Assembly: GCF_900497595.1 (NCBI RefSeq)
Contig: NZ_UFQO01000003.1
Location: forward strand, 125,532-189,531
Source: Treponema pectinovorum
GTDB taxonomy: Bacteria; Spirochaetota; Spirochaetia; Treponematales; Treponemataceae
Direction: 5' to 3'
DNA length: 64,000 nucleotides
The stretch's first letter is position 1. Every line of letters begins with the position of its first letter. Positions 9,601 through 18,063 of this stretch are shown in pieces. Made by a program: the position numbers and the translations under genes. A model generated the notes under the pieces. It had not been told where the DNA came from. It was given only the letters and a program-made list of their open reading frames with translations, and made no database searches.

Positions 9601-12600
9601 CGATAGTGCTCCTATTGTCCGCACTAGTGGAAATCAAACTTATGGAGGAGCATTAACTCTTGGTGTTAATTGTTTTTTGCAAGGAGCAACAGTGATCTTT
9701 GCCGGTGCTGTTGAAGGAACTTACAATTTAAAGGTGAGCGGGAACGCAAATTTTAATTCCACTGTTGGCTCGAGTTTCGCCTTAAAAGATGTTTGGGTAA
9801 CGGGCAATGCAGAGTTTGGCGGTGTAGTAAAATCGCAAAGCGTCGACGTTTCTGGAACAACAAAGATAAAAACAGCAAGTATAACTACGACAGGAGTTAT
9901 ATCTTCTTCGTTAACAGGAGAAAGCCAGCGATACGCCGGCGATGTAACGCTTGGAGCAAATGCAGTTTTAACCGCACCCGCTACAAAATCGATTGGCTTT
10001 GGGGCAGGAATAACAGACGGTGCAAACTCTTATGCGATGAGTATTGCTGGTGCAGACGTTGCAGTTGCAGGTGCGATAAATATAGATGGCTCGTTTACGG
10101 CTGGTGCAAATGCGAGTGTTGCAGGTGCAGTAAATTGTGCAGTCGTTTCTGTAACTGGCAATGCGGTTTTTGGTTCTGATGTAACTTCTTCTGCAAGCAT
10201 AACGATTGGCGGAACAACTTCTGCTGGCGGAAATATCACAAGCAACACAGCGCAAATCTATACTACTCTTGTAACGATTGGCACTTCTGGCGTTGAATTT
10301 AAGTCAACTGCGGGGGATATAAACTTTGGAACGAGTGCAATCAATTCAAATTTAATTACAGGAAATTCTGGCTATGGATTTACTGTAAACACAACAGGTT
10401 CTCATGTTACAAATTTTTATGGAGTAATCGCAAATAATCCAGAACTTACGATAAAAGGTAATGCGAATATATATCAGGCAAATTCCTTTACAAGTTTAAT
10501 AGCACAATCGCAGGCTGGAAAAACTTTAACTTTTGGTTCTGGGAAAAAACAGACTATTACTTCAAAAATCTTTCTTTCTGGAACGCAGGATTCTAAATTA
10601 AATTTAACTTCAACTGGGCAATGGGAACTTTTCCTAAATCCTAATACGATTGCAGAATCAACTTCATCTTACGGAATTGAATATGTTGATATAAAAAATT
10701 GCAAAAACATTACAAAAAACGGCTCTGCTGACTATTATCTTACAGCTTTAAAAAGCAGCGACAGCGGAAATAACATTTATTGGAATTTTCCAGGGATGGA
10801 ATATGTTTGGAGCGGTGGCACAAGCGATTGGTTTACTGCTGGCAACTGGGTTCAAAATTCTGTTCCTGGACGTGGCTCAACTGTAAAGATTCCAGCGGTA
10901 GCTTCTCCGAGTGTTTATCCTTTGCTCACTGCCGATATAGATATTTCTTATCCGTCGTATTCAAATCTCGATTCTGACACCCCTGGAACTATAACTGTAG
11001 AAGAATCTGCGGAAATTGATTTTGCGACTTTCGATGTAACGGCTGGAGAATTTACAAACAACGGTTTAGTAAAACTCAACGGAAAATCAATTTCTGTTCC
11101 TCAAACGATTTTGGCGACAATGGCGAACGGCTCCTCTTCGACAGTAGAGTACGGCGGTACAGATTTAACCGATTTTGTTTGGGATGGAAGTTCAGAGGCA
11201 GGATTTCAATATCAAAACCTGCGCATAAAAGGAAGTGCAGTCGTAAGTTCAATAATAGAAGTTTCTGGCACAACTTTAATAAATACGAGTGGCGATGTTT
11301 CGCTTTCTGGAGCAAATATTTTTACAGGCGATGTCTCTGTTAGCTCAACTGGCGATGTTCAGTTAAATGCTTCCAGTGAATTTTCTTTATCCGCAGGAGC
11401 AACATGCAAAAATCTTAATATCGTAAGTCCTGTCGTATTAAAAGGCGCTGTAACGAGCGTTGCAACTCAAATTTATGGTTCAACAGTAAAGATAGATGGG
11501 AATTTGACAGGAACGGTGCTCACATTCAAAGGCGACTTAGATGTAAGGAATGCAGTCAGTTTTGATGCAAGTTCAAAGATAGAATTTTCTAAAGCGGCAG
11601 CACAAAATGTAAGCGGAACTATGGCAGTAAAATTTGATTGCCCGACCGTAAGTTTTACCAGCGATTTGACGATTGCAAATCCAATAAATTTTGAACAGAG
11701 CACAGGCTTTGCTGGCGGAACCAAAAAAATTACTTTTAATCAGAAAGTCAATTCTTTGGGTAGCGCAAACGATGTAAGCTTTACCTGTGGAAATGCAATT
11801 TTTAATTCGAGCATAGGCGAAACCCTTGCGTTAAAAGTGCTTTCTATAAACGGCAATGCAGAATTTAGCGGTGCGGTAAAGGCAGAAAGCGTCGACGTTT
11901 CTGAAACAACAAAGATAAAAACAGCAGGCATAACAACGACAGGGGTAATCGCTTCTTCGTTAACAGGAGAAAGCCAGCGATATGCAGGCGATGTAACGCT
12001 TGGAGCAAATGCAGTTTTAACCGCGCCTAGCACAAAGTTAATTCGCTTTGCAGCAGGTTTAACCGATGGTGCGGACTCTTATTCTGTGAGCACAGTTGGT
12101 GCAGACGTTGCAGTTGCGGGGCAAGTAAGCATTGGAGGCTCATTTACGGCTGGAGCAAATGCGAGAGTTACAGGCTCTGTAACTTGTGCAGCGCTTTCTG
12201 TAACGAGCAATGCGGTTTTTGCTTCTGATGTAACTTCTTCTGCAAGCATAACGGTTGGCGGAACAACAAAATTTTCTTCATCAACAGAGCAAAATGTAAG
12301 TTCAACTTTGGGTCAAACCTATACTGGCGATGTTGAAATTTCTTCTGGTGTAAAATTTAAAGCAAGAGGAGATTTTTCAATCGATTCTGTAATAGGACCA
12401 GGTTCTTTTGATGCAAAAGTTTATGACGGAAAATCCTTTACAGCGTCTGGAACATTGGGAAGAACAACTGCTTTATCTTCTATAGATATAACCGCTGGCA
12501 AATTGCAGTTAAACGGTTTTAATTCCAATGGAACTGCCGATTTTAAAGCATTGCCTTCAACTGCTGGCGTATTTGGAAGTGGCACAACAGCAAACACAAT

Positions 12601-15600
12601 AACGATGATTTCTGGCGATTATGTTTCTAGTGGAGCACAAAATTTTAACGCTGTTGGTGGAGTTAGAGTTTTAAACGCTGCACCACTCGTATGGAACGCA
12701 AATGCAAATTCAATCACGCTTTTGAATTCTCCGCTTTTTGTTGATTCCTCTTCTACTCTGGCTCTTCTTTCTTCGATTTCCGCTCACAATATTTATTTTT
12801 ATTCTGGAAATATTTCTTGTTCATCATCTATAACTTCGGTTCAAGATTTTGCAATTTGGGGTAGTGCTTCTTCTTATGACGATCCTCGTTTTGCTGGCAC
12901 AGATACTCGCTTTGCTTACTACGGTTACGATTCTTTGATATACAAAGCGTCTTCAACTTTTGGAACAAGCCTTTCATTTTTGGGCGCGACTTTAACTATT
13001 GGAAAGAACTTTTATCTAAACGGTGCAAATCTTTCTGGAGCAACGATTTCGATTCAAGATAATTCACAATCGAATCCGGTTTTTAATGCAACCTCTTCTG
13101 TTACAGAAAAACAATGGGGGATTCCTTATGCGGTGGCGTTTAATTCAACTTTGAATAATTTGAGTGTTACAGGTGGCTGGCTTTGTGCTGGTGCTGTCGA
13201 TAGCGAAACTCACGGACAAACGCAGGGCAACACTTTAGCGGGAACAAATGCAAATGTTCAAGGCAGTGTTCCTCGTATTAAAAATGCGTATTCGGTTTAT
13301 GACGATGTGGTTTTTGTTGAATTTGATATGCCTTTGGAAAATTCAAACGGAGAAATTGCAACTAACATCGGCTTAACTTCTTCATCAACTTCGGCCGCAT
13401 CTGGAGGGATATTTTATTCAAATGGAACAAAAAAAATCCTCTCTGTTTATACAGATGCTGACTGCACCACGCCTTTAACAAATGACGCAGGCGATGTGAG
13501 TTCTTTTTATATACGCGCTGAAGAAACTTGGAACACAGACGCAACAGGCACGGCTTCGTATAATGCACTTTCGACGAATTCGCTTGACTCAACCGACCGC
13601 TCTGGAACTCATAAAAATCTTACGACAGACCTTTCTATTTTGGAAGGAATGTTTACCGCTGCAAACGGACACACCATGAGCAGAAATTACGGCGCAGGAT
13701 TGGAAAATTCTTCTGTCCCTCTTTCATTCAATAAAGTTGAAGACAGGGCAAGTCCTGTTTTAATTGCAGTTTATACAGGTCAGGAAAAACACAGCGTTTA
13801 CGATTCTATCATTGGTGCAACCAGCCAAAACGAATACGATTCTCATAATTTTATTGAATTCAAATATTCAGAAGCGGTGAACATTGGAAATCTCGCCTTT
13901 AATGCTGGCGATTTGAATGCAAGGGCAACAGTTTCTTTTGCAAACTCTTTAGAACACGGCGCTCACATTACAGGAAGTGGAACAACTGCGAACGGAAATG
14001 GTCTTACTGTGGAAGGATTTGCTCATCTTGCGTCTGGCAAATTGATTTGTGCTTCTAAAAATTCAAGCGATTCTCCGCATGCACTTTACAGAAAATTCAG
14101 CACAACTTCATCTGGCAGTCCAGCTGCACAGACCCACAGATTACGTTTAAGCGTTGCAGGATACGTAGACGGAACAGTAACTCACAATTCAAACTTATAC
14201 AGAAATTGGGTTGGCTATATAGATTCGGCACAAACTCCAAGCGGTGCAGTAACAAGAATCTCAAATTCATTTATAACGGATATAGCAAAAGACAAAGATG
14301 GAAACAATATTTTTACAGCCTTAGACAGCGTAGGAACTGAAAATCATCCTCTGGGCGACATTGTAGTGAATTCTACAACTCAGGAACTGTATGGACTTTG
14401 GGATGTTCTTCCGCCAGTGATTGCTCCGTTCATCACTTCTGGCGAAAACTGGACTTCCTGGGCAGCAGGTTCGCATTCAAGTTCTTACGAGATAATCGGT
14501 GCCTCTACAGGCTCTTATATCGAGTCGATAGAAGTTCATCTTTTTGATAACAATAAAAATCAAAATTCTTCTTTGGGAGTTGACTATTGGTGGAAGTCCA
14601 AAAAAGGCTGGATGGAAAACATAAAAACGCTTCCAGATACTTTTGGAGGGGCAAGACCATTTGTAACTTCGACTGTTACTTCTCAAAGCCAAACCTCAGG
14701 TGGAATAAGGCGCTCATCTCTTGCAGGCGAAAATTCTTCGTTTAGTTATATTGTCGGTTCTAATTCCGAAAAATCGGCAGGGTCTGCGGAAATAGGGCAG
14801 GTTGTGCGCAGTTCGCTTTTCCGCTCTTCTACAGATAACGCTACAGCAAGCGACGGCCTGTATTTAAGCATTCCTGTAAACGACAGTGACACTTATCTCC
14901 CTATTAGAAGTGCTTTTAATTTTTATTACGAACCAGCAAATAGTTTTATCACGGATTTAGCAGGAAACCGCCTTGCTTCTTCATATAGCCAGAAAACTTC
15001 GTTCGCTTCTGTAGATTTAACTGCGCCTTCTTATGTTATGAGCCTTGCTCCAATAGGAAACAACAAGGTTTATGTTATATTCACAAAAAAGCTCGCATAT
15101 ACGGATCCAAACGGTGACTCTTATGCATTTGGCGATTTGGATTCCACTCAACTTTCTGATGCTCTGAATGAAATTAAAGACAGTTTTAGAATCTGCCAAA
15201 AACAGACAAATACACCATATTCTGGAATATCAATCGCTTCAGTTGAATACGTATCTTCGTCCGACGAATACACCGCATTCCTGTTCAATTTAGTGGGAAA
15301 AATAACGCTCGACAATATAAAAAATCTTTGGATTAGAAATATCGGGCACGGTACAGATACAGTTGGCGATATAGTTACAGGAGACCCGATAAGCGACACA
15401 AAGATACACGACTTTATAGGAAATTATCTTACAAAAAATAAGGCACATGCAATTTCGGACTTTGCGATAAACGCAGTGGATGTCTTGTATGCTCATGCTT
15501 TACCTAAAGATAATGACGACTGGGACGAACAAGGCATATACGGAAACGATTTTGAATCTAAAGCAGAAAATTACGCTGTTCACGATTTTTCAGAAACGCA

Positions 15601-16423
15601 AGGAAATTACGGCAAACTTGTAAGAGGACGCGACATCGTATTTAGAACAAGAATAATTGCTGGGCTCGATGCAAATGACGATTATATTCTTTCGACGGAC
15701 ACTTTTAAACTTTTGGCTACAAAAAAGACAAATCTTACTTCTTTTATGATAAGCGATAAATTAAACCGACTTACAGGATCTTCTTGGAGGCTTTGGCTTC
15801 CAGAAAAGATGAGCGCACTTGCGACTTCAGAAGTTTCAACTAGTTTGCTCGAAACGCTCACTCCTGACACTTCAAATCCTCCAGCTATACCGCTCTATGA
15901 TTACAAATTTGCATCAACAACTTTTGACCCTGGCGATGAAATTCAATTTTTGTTCGAGGTGCAAGGCGTAACAATAGATCACGATGCAGATTTTGACCCA
16001 AGTTTTTTTGTTCCTTCAAGTCCAACCGCAGAAATTCCGCTCTATGCGCTTTGGATGCCAGAAAACAAAATAAATTCCAAAGGTTTTCCTTTTGTTGACC
16101 TTTGGTCATTCGGAATAAAAGATGTGAGTTTACAAAGGGGTGGCGTTTCAATTTTGAACAATGTCATAAATGTAAATGTCCGCGAAAAAACCGTAATTCA
16201 AGTTGACCAAGCAAGAGACGGCATCCTGAATGTCTTTGTCATGACGCTCGACGGCAACATCGTAAAAAGGCTTTCGCACGGAACAAAATCTCAAGGCACG
16301 CATTTTTTCCACTGGGACGGAACGAACAATGCAGGCAATCCTGTTGCGCGTGGGCTTTATTTTGTGCGAGTTACCGGCCCTGAAATCGACGAAACACGAA
16401 AAGTTTTGTGTGTAAAAGAATGA
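6668..16423 (+). CDS. Giant exported repeat protein (beta-helix-type adhesin) with FlgD-Ig-like tail
   Basis: A 3,251-residue protein. Residues 1-43 form an export signal with an unusually long N-region and a hydrophobic core at 26-35. LFSC at 33-36 could be a lipobox; cleavage after FVFS at 41 is the alternative. Three copies of a W-x-G ... NW ... P module begin near residues 44, 511 and 1378. Between them are many rungs rich in Ser, Thr, Gly and Asn, of the type SGTTSVGGN and NQTYGG-V-L, typical of beta-helical surface proteins. The section from about 2200 to 3160 is not repetitive and has more charged and aromatic residues. Residues about 3176-3251 are a FlgD-Ig-like domain (HFFHWDGTNNAG, GLYFVRVTG) ending in RKVLCVKE. 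No beta-barrel translocator is seen. The likely role is adhesion or surface structure; that is inference. TAGGAG lies 12 bases upstream of the ATG. Confidence 0.85.
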   Translation: MFLLNKLDIFSVFSLIFVPSRIKRAFLLGVFALFSCGFVFSTNFTWTGGGSPLQWNDPVNWSPDAPDVDGYPNDSSDNVIINNATVSVSGDVVCGAINITGSSSLTISGKLTNTGAISSSGNISLGSYEGHGASIDCAGSFTATSGATFRGHVRPSSISIGGDVIFGSDVTDVTTAGNQSYGGVVKLNNNFNFESASGTVTFNSNVQSLNANLKALSITGNAVFVSAIGLGTSLSSVSVSGTTSVGGNITTSGSQTYGSDVTLTSSSTLFTGSSVTFSAKVDGSSSLSVAGDAVFGGAVGSVTALSSVSVSGTTSVGGDVTTSGNQTYSGNLTLTADSVFSSSGAIAFGTSSANTVTTSSHTLTANSGTSNSVTFNSSLSNAKIKLVSSTIFKTDNDFSSFEADSSVNSSACTVTFEDNSTQNFTNFSCNGTSGKEITLTSASQSSSSPWKAVFSTKPTSSSFAYTLAGYCNSVTASNVANELDLIPSTATVKDLNMSSPATMTTKYWFTQEFVWNGTTDSSWTTASNWQYSDGTTALTYPDDTKGTSKITIADSALNALVLTSAVYINKISVGTSSSASCKVELSNFALNTSYRSGSNYGLTNFGTIVFSGSGRFYYKATSSSSAVLIMDNARGTVEYNGASGNITDIYNGSNSTNDYYKLLIKSGTWTIQNSHSSNENNIKAASSFTVNSGATLVLEDTAVVNSALVNRGILQVDSGTAGIWENFTNASGATVQNDGNLLFTKECQSVSDGGSWTFGSSGKVSFAATNSDISFTETATANSSNSFKFDTSSFNSNSLSISGVSNSALLKIASYTGGGSGTINFSNTNFLQTAPVFFSGTVTLSDVVKLAGTLRVGSGQTTLAGTVDANAVDIANSAKLIGGANKIFTVKSSWTNANSSGGFVANTSEVIFELSADSSLSLTGTEIFYKLAIKNHKLTATNAVSVGQSLSITDSASFSGTSLVTSAGATANFNALNSDSAPIVRTSGNQTYGGALTLGVNCFLQGATVIFAGAVEGTYNLKVSGNANFNSTVGSSFALKDVWVTGNAEFGGVVKSQSVDVSGTTKIKTASITTTGVISSSLTGESQRYAGDVTLGANAVLTAPATKSIGFGAGITDGANSYAMSIAGADVAVAGAINIDGSFTAGANASVAGAVNCAVVSVTGNAVFGSDVTSSASITIGGTTSAGGNITSNTAQIYTTLVTIGTSGVEFKSTAGDINFGTSAINSNLITGNSGYGFTVNTTGSHVTNFYGVIANNPELTIKGNANIYQANSFTSLIAQSQAGKTLTFGSGKKQTITSKIFLSGTQDSKLNLTSTGQWELFLNPNTIAESTSSYGIEYVDIKNCKNITKNGSADYYLTALKSSDSGNNIYWNFPGMEYVWSGGTSDWFTAGNWVQNSVPGRGSTVKIPAVASPSVYPLLTADIDISYPSYSNLDSDTPGTITVEESAEIDFATFDVTAGEFTNNGLVKLNGKSISVPQTILATMANGSSSTVEYGGTDLTDFVWDGSSEAGFQYQNLRIKGSAVVSSIIEVSGTTLINTSGDVSLSGANIFTGDVSVSSTGDVQLNASSEFSLSAGATCKNLNIVSPVVLKGAVTSVATQIYGSTVKIDGNLTGTVLTFKGDLDVRNAVSFDASSKIEFSKAAAQNVSGTMAVKFDCPTVSFTSDLTIANPINFEQSTGFAGGTKKITFNQKVNSLGSANDVSFTCGNAIFNSSIGETLALKVLSINGNAEFSGAVKAESVDVSETTKIKTAGITTTGVIASSLTGESQRYAGDVTLGANAVLTAPSTKLIRFAAGLTDGADSYSVSTVGADVAVAGQVSIGGSFTAGANARVTGSVTCAALSVTSNAVFASDVTSSASITVGGTTKFSSSTEQNVSSTLGQTYTGDVEISSGVKFKARGDFSIDSVIGPGSFDAKVYDGKSFTASGTLGRTTALSSIDITAGKLQLNGFNSNGTADFKALPSTAGVFGSGTTANTITMISGDYVSSGAQNFNAVGGVRVLNAAPLVWNANANSITLLNSPLFVDSSSTLALLSSISAHNIYFYSGNISCSSSITSVQDFAIWGSASSYDDPRFAGTDTRFAYYGYDSLIYKASSTFGTSLSFLGATLTIGKNFYLNGANLSGATISIQDNSQSNPVFNATSSVTEKQWGIPYAVAFNSTLNNLSVTGGWLCAGAVDSETHGQTQGNTLAGTNANVQGSVPRIKNAYSVYDDVVFVEFDMPLENSNGEIATNIGLTSSSTSAASGGIFYSNGTKKILSVYTDADCTTPLTNDAGDVSSFYIRAEETWNTDATGTASYNALSTNSLDSTDRSGTHKNLTTDLSILEGMFTAANGHTMSRNYGAGLENSSVPLSFNKVEDRASPVLIAVYTGQEKHSVYDSIIGATSQNEYDSHNFIEFKYSEAVNIGNLAFNAGDLNARATVSFANSLEHGAHITGSGTTANGNGLTVEGFAHLASGKLICASKNSSDSPHALYRKFSTTSSGSPAAQTHRLRLSVAGYVDGTVTHNSNLYRNWVGYIDSAQTPSGAVTRISNSFITDIAKDKDGNNIFTALDSVGTENHPLGDIVVNSTTQELYGLWDVLPPVIAPFITSGENWTSWAAGSHSSSYEIIGASTGSYIESIEVHLFDNNKNQNSSLGVDYWWKSKKGWMENIKTLPDTFGGARPFVTSTVTSQSQTSGGIRRSSLAGENSSFSYIVGSNSEKSAGSAEIGQVVRSSLFRSSTDNATASDGLYLSIPVNDSDTYLPIRSAFNFYYEPANSFITDLAGNRLASSYSQKTSFASVDLTAPSYVMSLAPIGNNKVYVIFTKKLAYTDPNGDSYAFGDLDSTQLSDALNEIKDSFRICQKQTNTPYSGISIASVEYVSSSDEYTAFLFNLVGKITLDNIKNLWIRNIGHGTDTVGDIVTGDPISDTKIHDFIGNYLTKNKAHAISDFAINAVDVLYAHALPKDNDDWDEQGIYGNDFESKAENYAVHDFSETQGNYGKLVRGRDIVFRTRIIAGLDANDDYILSTDTFKLLATKKTNLTSFMISDKLNRLTGSSWRLWLPEKMSALATSEVSTSLLETLTPDTSNPPAIPLYDYKFASTTFDPGDEIQFLFEVQGVTIDHDADFDPSFFVPSSPTAEIPLYALWMPENKINSKGFPFVDLWSFGIKDVSLQRGGVSILNNVINVNVREKTVIQVDQARDGILNVFVMTLDGNIVKRLSHGTKSQGTHFFHWDGTNNAGNPVARGLYFVRVTGPEIDETRKVLCVKE
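9801..10217 (+). repeat. Long internal repeat of the giant gene, unit 1
   Basis: This stretch matches 11851-12267 at a constant 2,050-base offset, with substitutions but no indels. It encodes about 139 residues including TGESQRYAGDVTLGANAVL, which is identical in the second unit. It is much longer than the short rungs elsewhere in the protein, so it points to a more recent segmental duplication inside the gene. Confidence 0.85.
11851..12267 (+). repeat. Long internal repeat of the giant gene, unit 2
   Basis: Second copy of the 417-bp unit at 9801-10217. Substitutions are scattered, many at synonymous positions, and the reading frame is kept throughout. Confidence 0.85.
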
Positions 16424-16427
16424 TTTT

Positions 16428-16470
16428 TTCGCGTCAGTAAAAATAATCTTTATTGACGCGAAGTTTTTAT
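16428..16470 (+). terminator. Terminator of the giant gene, overlapping the next promoter
   Basis: TTCGCGTCAGTAAA (16428-16441) pairs with TTTATTGACGCGAA (16449-16462), one G-U pair, 7-base loop, followed by a T-rich tract. The descending arm contains the TTGACG that serves as the -35 box of the PilZ gene. Confidence 0.8.
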
Positions 16471-16481
16471 TTGTTCATAAT
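16453..16481 (+). promoter_or_regulatory. Promoter of the PilZ gene, leaderless arrangement
   Basis: TTGACG at 16453-16458, a 17-base spacer, then CATAAT at 16476-16481. The start codon is at 16489, seven bases after the -10 box, so transcription should begin at or next to the ATG. Confidence 0.7.
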
Positions 16482-16488
16482 CAAGCGT

Positions 16489-16875
16489 ATGGTTCAAAAC
16501 CTTAGAAAAAATGTTCGTTTTTCAGATTTTGGCAGAGCAGAGTGCGAAGACCTTTGTCCAGTTGCTGGCGTTTTGGATGATATTTCAAAATCGGGCTGTA
16601 AAATTCACTACGATGCTCCAGTTAATCTCAATATGGAAAATGACTACGAAATTCATATAAGGCTTTCAAGAGAGAACACTGAACCGTTTGTTCTTTATTG
16701 TCATCCGCAGTGGCAAAAAGAAAGAGCAGACGGAACAACAGAAATCGGTTTTTCGTTTTTGCATTCTCCGGATTCTGCTAAATTGGAGTCTTACATAAAG
16801 CAACTTTCCGAAGAAAATTACTCTTCTGATTTTGATTCTCTATTTCCTCAAGAAACTTCATGTCAGTTTGTATAA
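16489..16875 (+). CDS. PilZ-domain protein, predicted c-di-GMP receptor
   Basis: A single-domain PilZ protein of 128 residues. Both ligand-binding motifs are present: RxxxR at R6-R10 (LRKNVRF) and DxSxxG at D31-G36 (DDISKSGCKI). In this family those residues bind cyclic di-GMP, so the protein should change shape or partner when the messenger rises. The frame is open from 16453, but the promoter boxes cover that stretch, so the ATG at 16489 is the start; there is no ribosome-binding site. The stop overlaps the start of the methyltransferase gene by 16 bases, so the two are co-transcribed. The giant surface protein lies just upstream, but a terminator separates them, so a functional link is only a guess. 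Confidence 0.88.
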   Translation: MVQNLRKNVRFSDFGRAECEDLCPVAGVLDDISKSGCKIHYDAPVNLNMENDYEIHIRLSRENTEPFVLYCHPQWQKERADGTTEIGFSFLHSPDSAKLESYIKQLSEENYSSDFDSLFPQETSCQFV

Positions 16876-17966
16876 CAAAATTGTCTGGAACGGCATTTTT
16901 GGCTTTTCCTGAATCTAAAAATCTTTTAGAAAATGAATTAGCTGAACGCTTTGATTTTGGCAAAATAGAAAAATCCTTGACAATTTCTGGGGAGCGATTT
17001 TCTGCAAACAAAAGTGTCTGGTACGGAAATTTGCTTTTTTGCCCAGATTTTAAAAGAGAAGAAATAAAAGAAAATTCAAAGGTCAAATCAAATTCAAATC
17101 CTTATTGGGCAAGCCTTGTTTTGTATGAACCCTTTTTGCTCAATTTTCAGTCTATTGGCGAAGCGGCAAAATCGTTAAAGGAAATTCAGCGGAATTGGGC
17201 TGGAGAATTCTATAACTTTTTTAGGCGTGGCGCTTTGATTCAGGAAAAATTGCCGTATATAAATTTAAAACCAAAAAAATTTTTTAAAACCGACGAAACC
17301 GGTAAAAATATATTTTCCCTTGAGATTCCGCACACTCCAATGGGATTTTTCACTTTGATTGACGAAAATACGATTCTTGCAAGTGCAGAAACTTCGAGTT
17401 CAATTCCATTTGGAAGAATCGTTTTTGAAGAAGACCACGAAAATCCTCCGAGCCGCGCTTATTTAAAATTGCAGGAAAGTTTGACCCTTTTTAGACATTT
17501 TTCTGGATTAGAACTTCCACATTCTGAATCTAAATGTTTTGAAGCAGGTGCGTGCCCAGGCGGTTGGACTTGGGTTTTAAAAGAACTTGGTGCTCAAGTG
17601 TTTGCAGTAGACAGAGCAGAACTCGATTCAAAATTGATGAAAGACAAATTGATAAAATTTGCTGCTCACGATGCATTCACTTTAAAGCCAGAAGATGTAG
17701 CAAAAGAATTGGGAACGAAGCCTGTTGATTGGGTTTTTAGCGATGTTATCTGTTATCCGCAAAGGCTTTTTGAATGGGTAAACCTTTGGATAGAAAGCGG
17801 TCTTACAAATAATATGATATGCACAATAAAAATGCAGGGCGAAATAGATTGGTCTTTGGTACAAAAATTTGCTGATATAAAAAACAGTCGTGTTCTTCAC
17901 TTAAATTACAACAAACACGAATTAACTTGGCTTTGGTCAAAATTTTGGGACAACTCCAAGGATTAA
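16860..17966 (+). CDS. RlmM/FtsJ-like rRNA 2'-O-ribose methyltransferase
   Basis: SAM-dependent methyltransferase of 368 residues, most like RlmM, which methylates the 2'-hydroxyl of a cytidine in 23S rRNA. The SAM-binding motif FEAGACPGGWTWVL lies at 227-240, followed by an acidic strand end (VFAVDRAELD). A later SDVI supplies the catalytic Asp and IKMQ the catalytic Lys; HELTWLW near the C-terminus fits the last catalytic acid. The N-terminal 200 residues correspond to the THUMP-like RNA-binding half of RlmM but are poorly conserved, so the exact target base is uncertain. It overlaps the PilZ gene by 16 bases and converges with metA. Confidence 0.8.
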   Translation: MSVCITKLSGTAFLAFPESKNLLENELAERFDFGKIEKSLTISGERFSANKSVWYGNLLFCPDFKREEIKENSKVKSNSNPYWASLVLYEPFLLNFQSIGEAAKSLKEIQRNWAGEFYNFFRRGALIQEKLPYINLKPKKFFKTDETGKNIFSLEIPHTPMGFFTLIDENTILASAETSSSIPFGRIVFEEDHENPPSRAYLKLQESLTLFRHFSGLELPHSESKCFEAGACPGGWTWVLKELGAQVFAVDRAELDSKLMKDKLIKFAAHDAFTLKPEDVAKELGTKPVDWVFSDVICYPQRLFEWVNLWIESGLTNNMICTIKMQGEIDWSLVQKFADIKNSRVLHLNYNKHELTWLWSKFWDNSKD

Positions 17967-18063
17967 CGCCTGCAACATTTTTTTTACATCAACATTTTGT
18001 AGACGGAGATTTTTTATACCAACTTCCCGATTGAGATTCTGCTGTAAAACGAAGCCGAATTTT

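Noticed and set aside
9793-10179. Open frame of 128 codons on the plus strand inside the giant gene
   Set aside because: It is rich in Cys, Arg and Trp and follows the repeats of the giant gene in another frame. It has no recognisable domain or ribosome-binding site.
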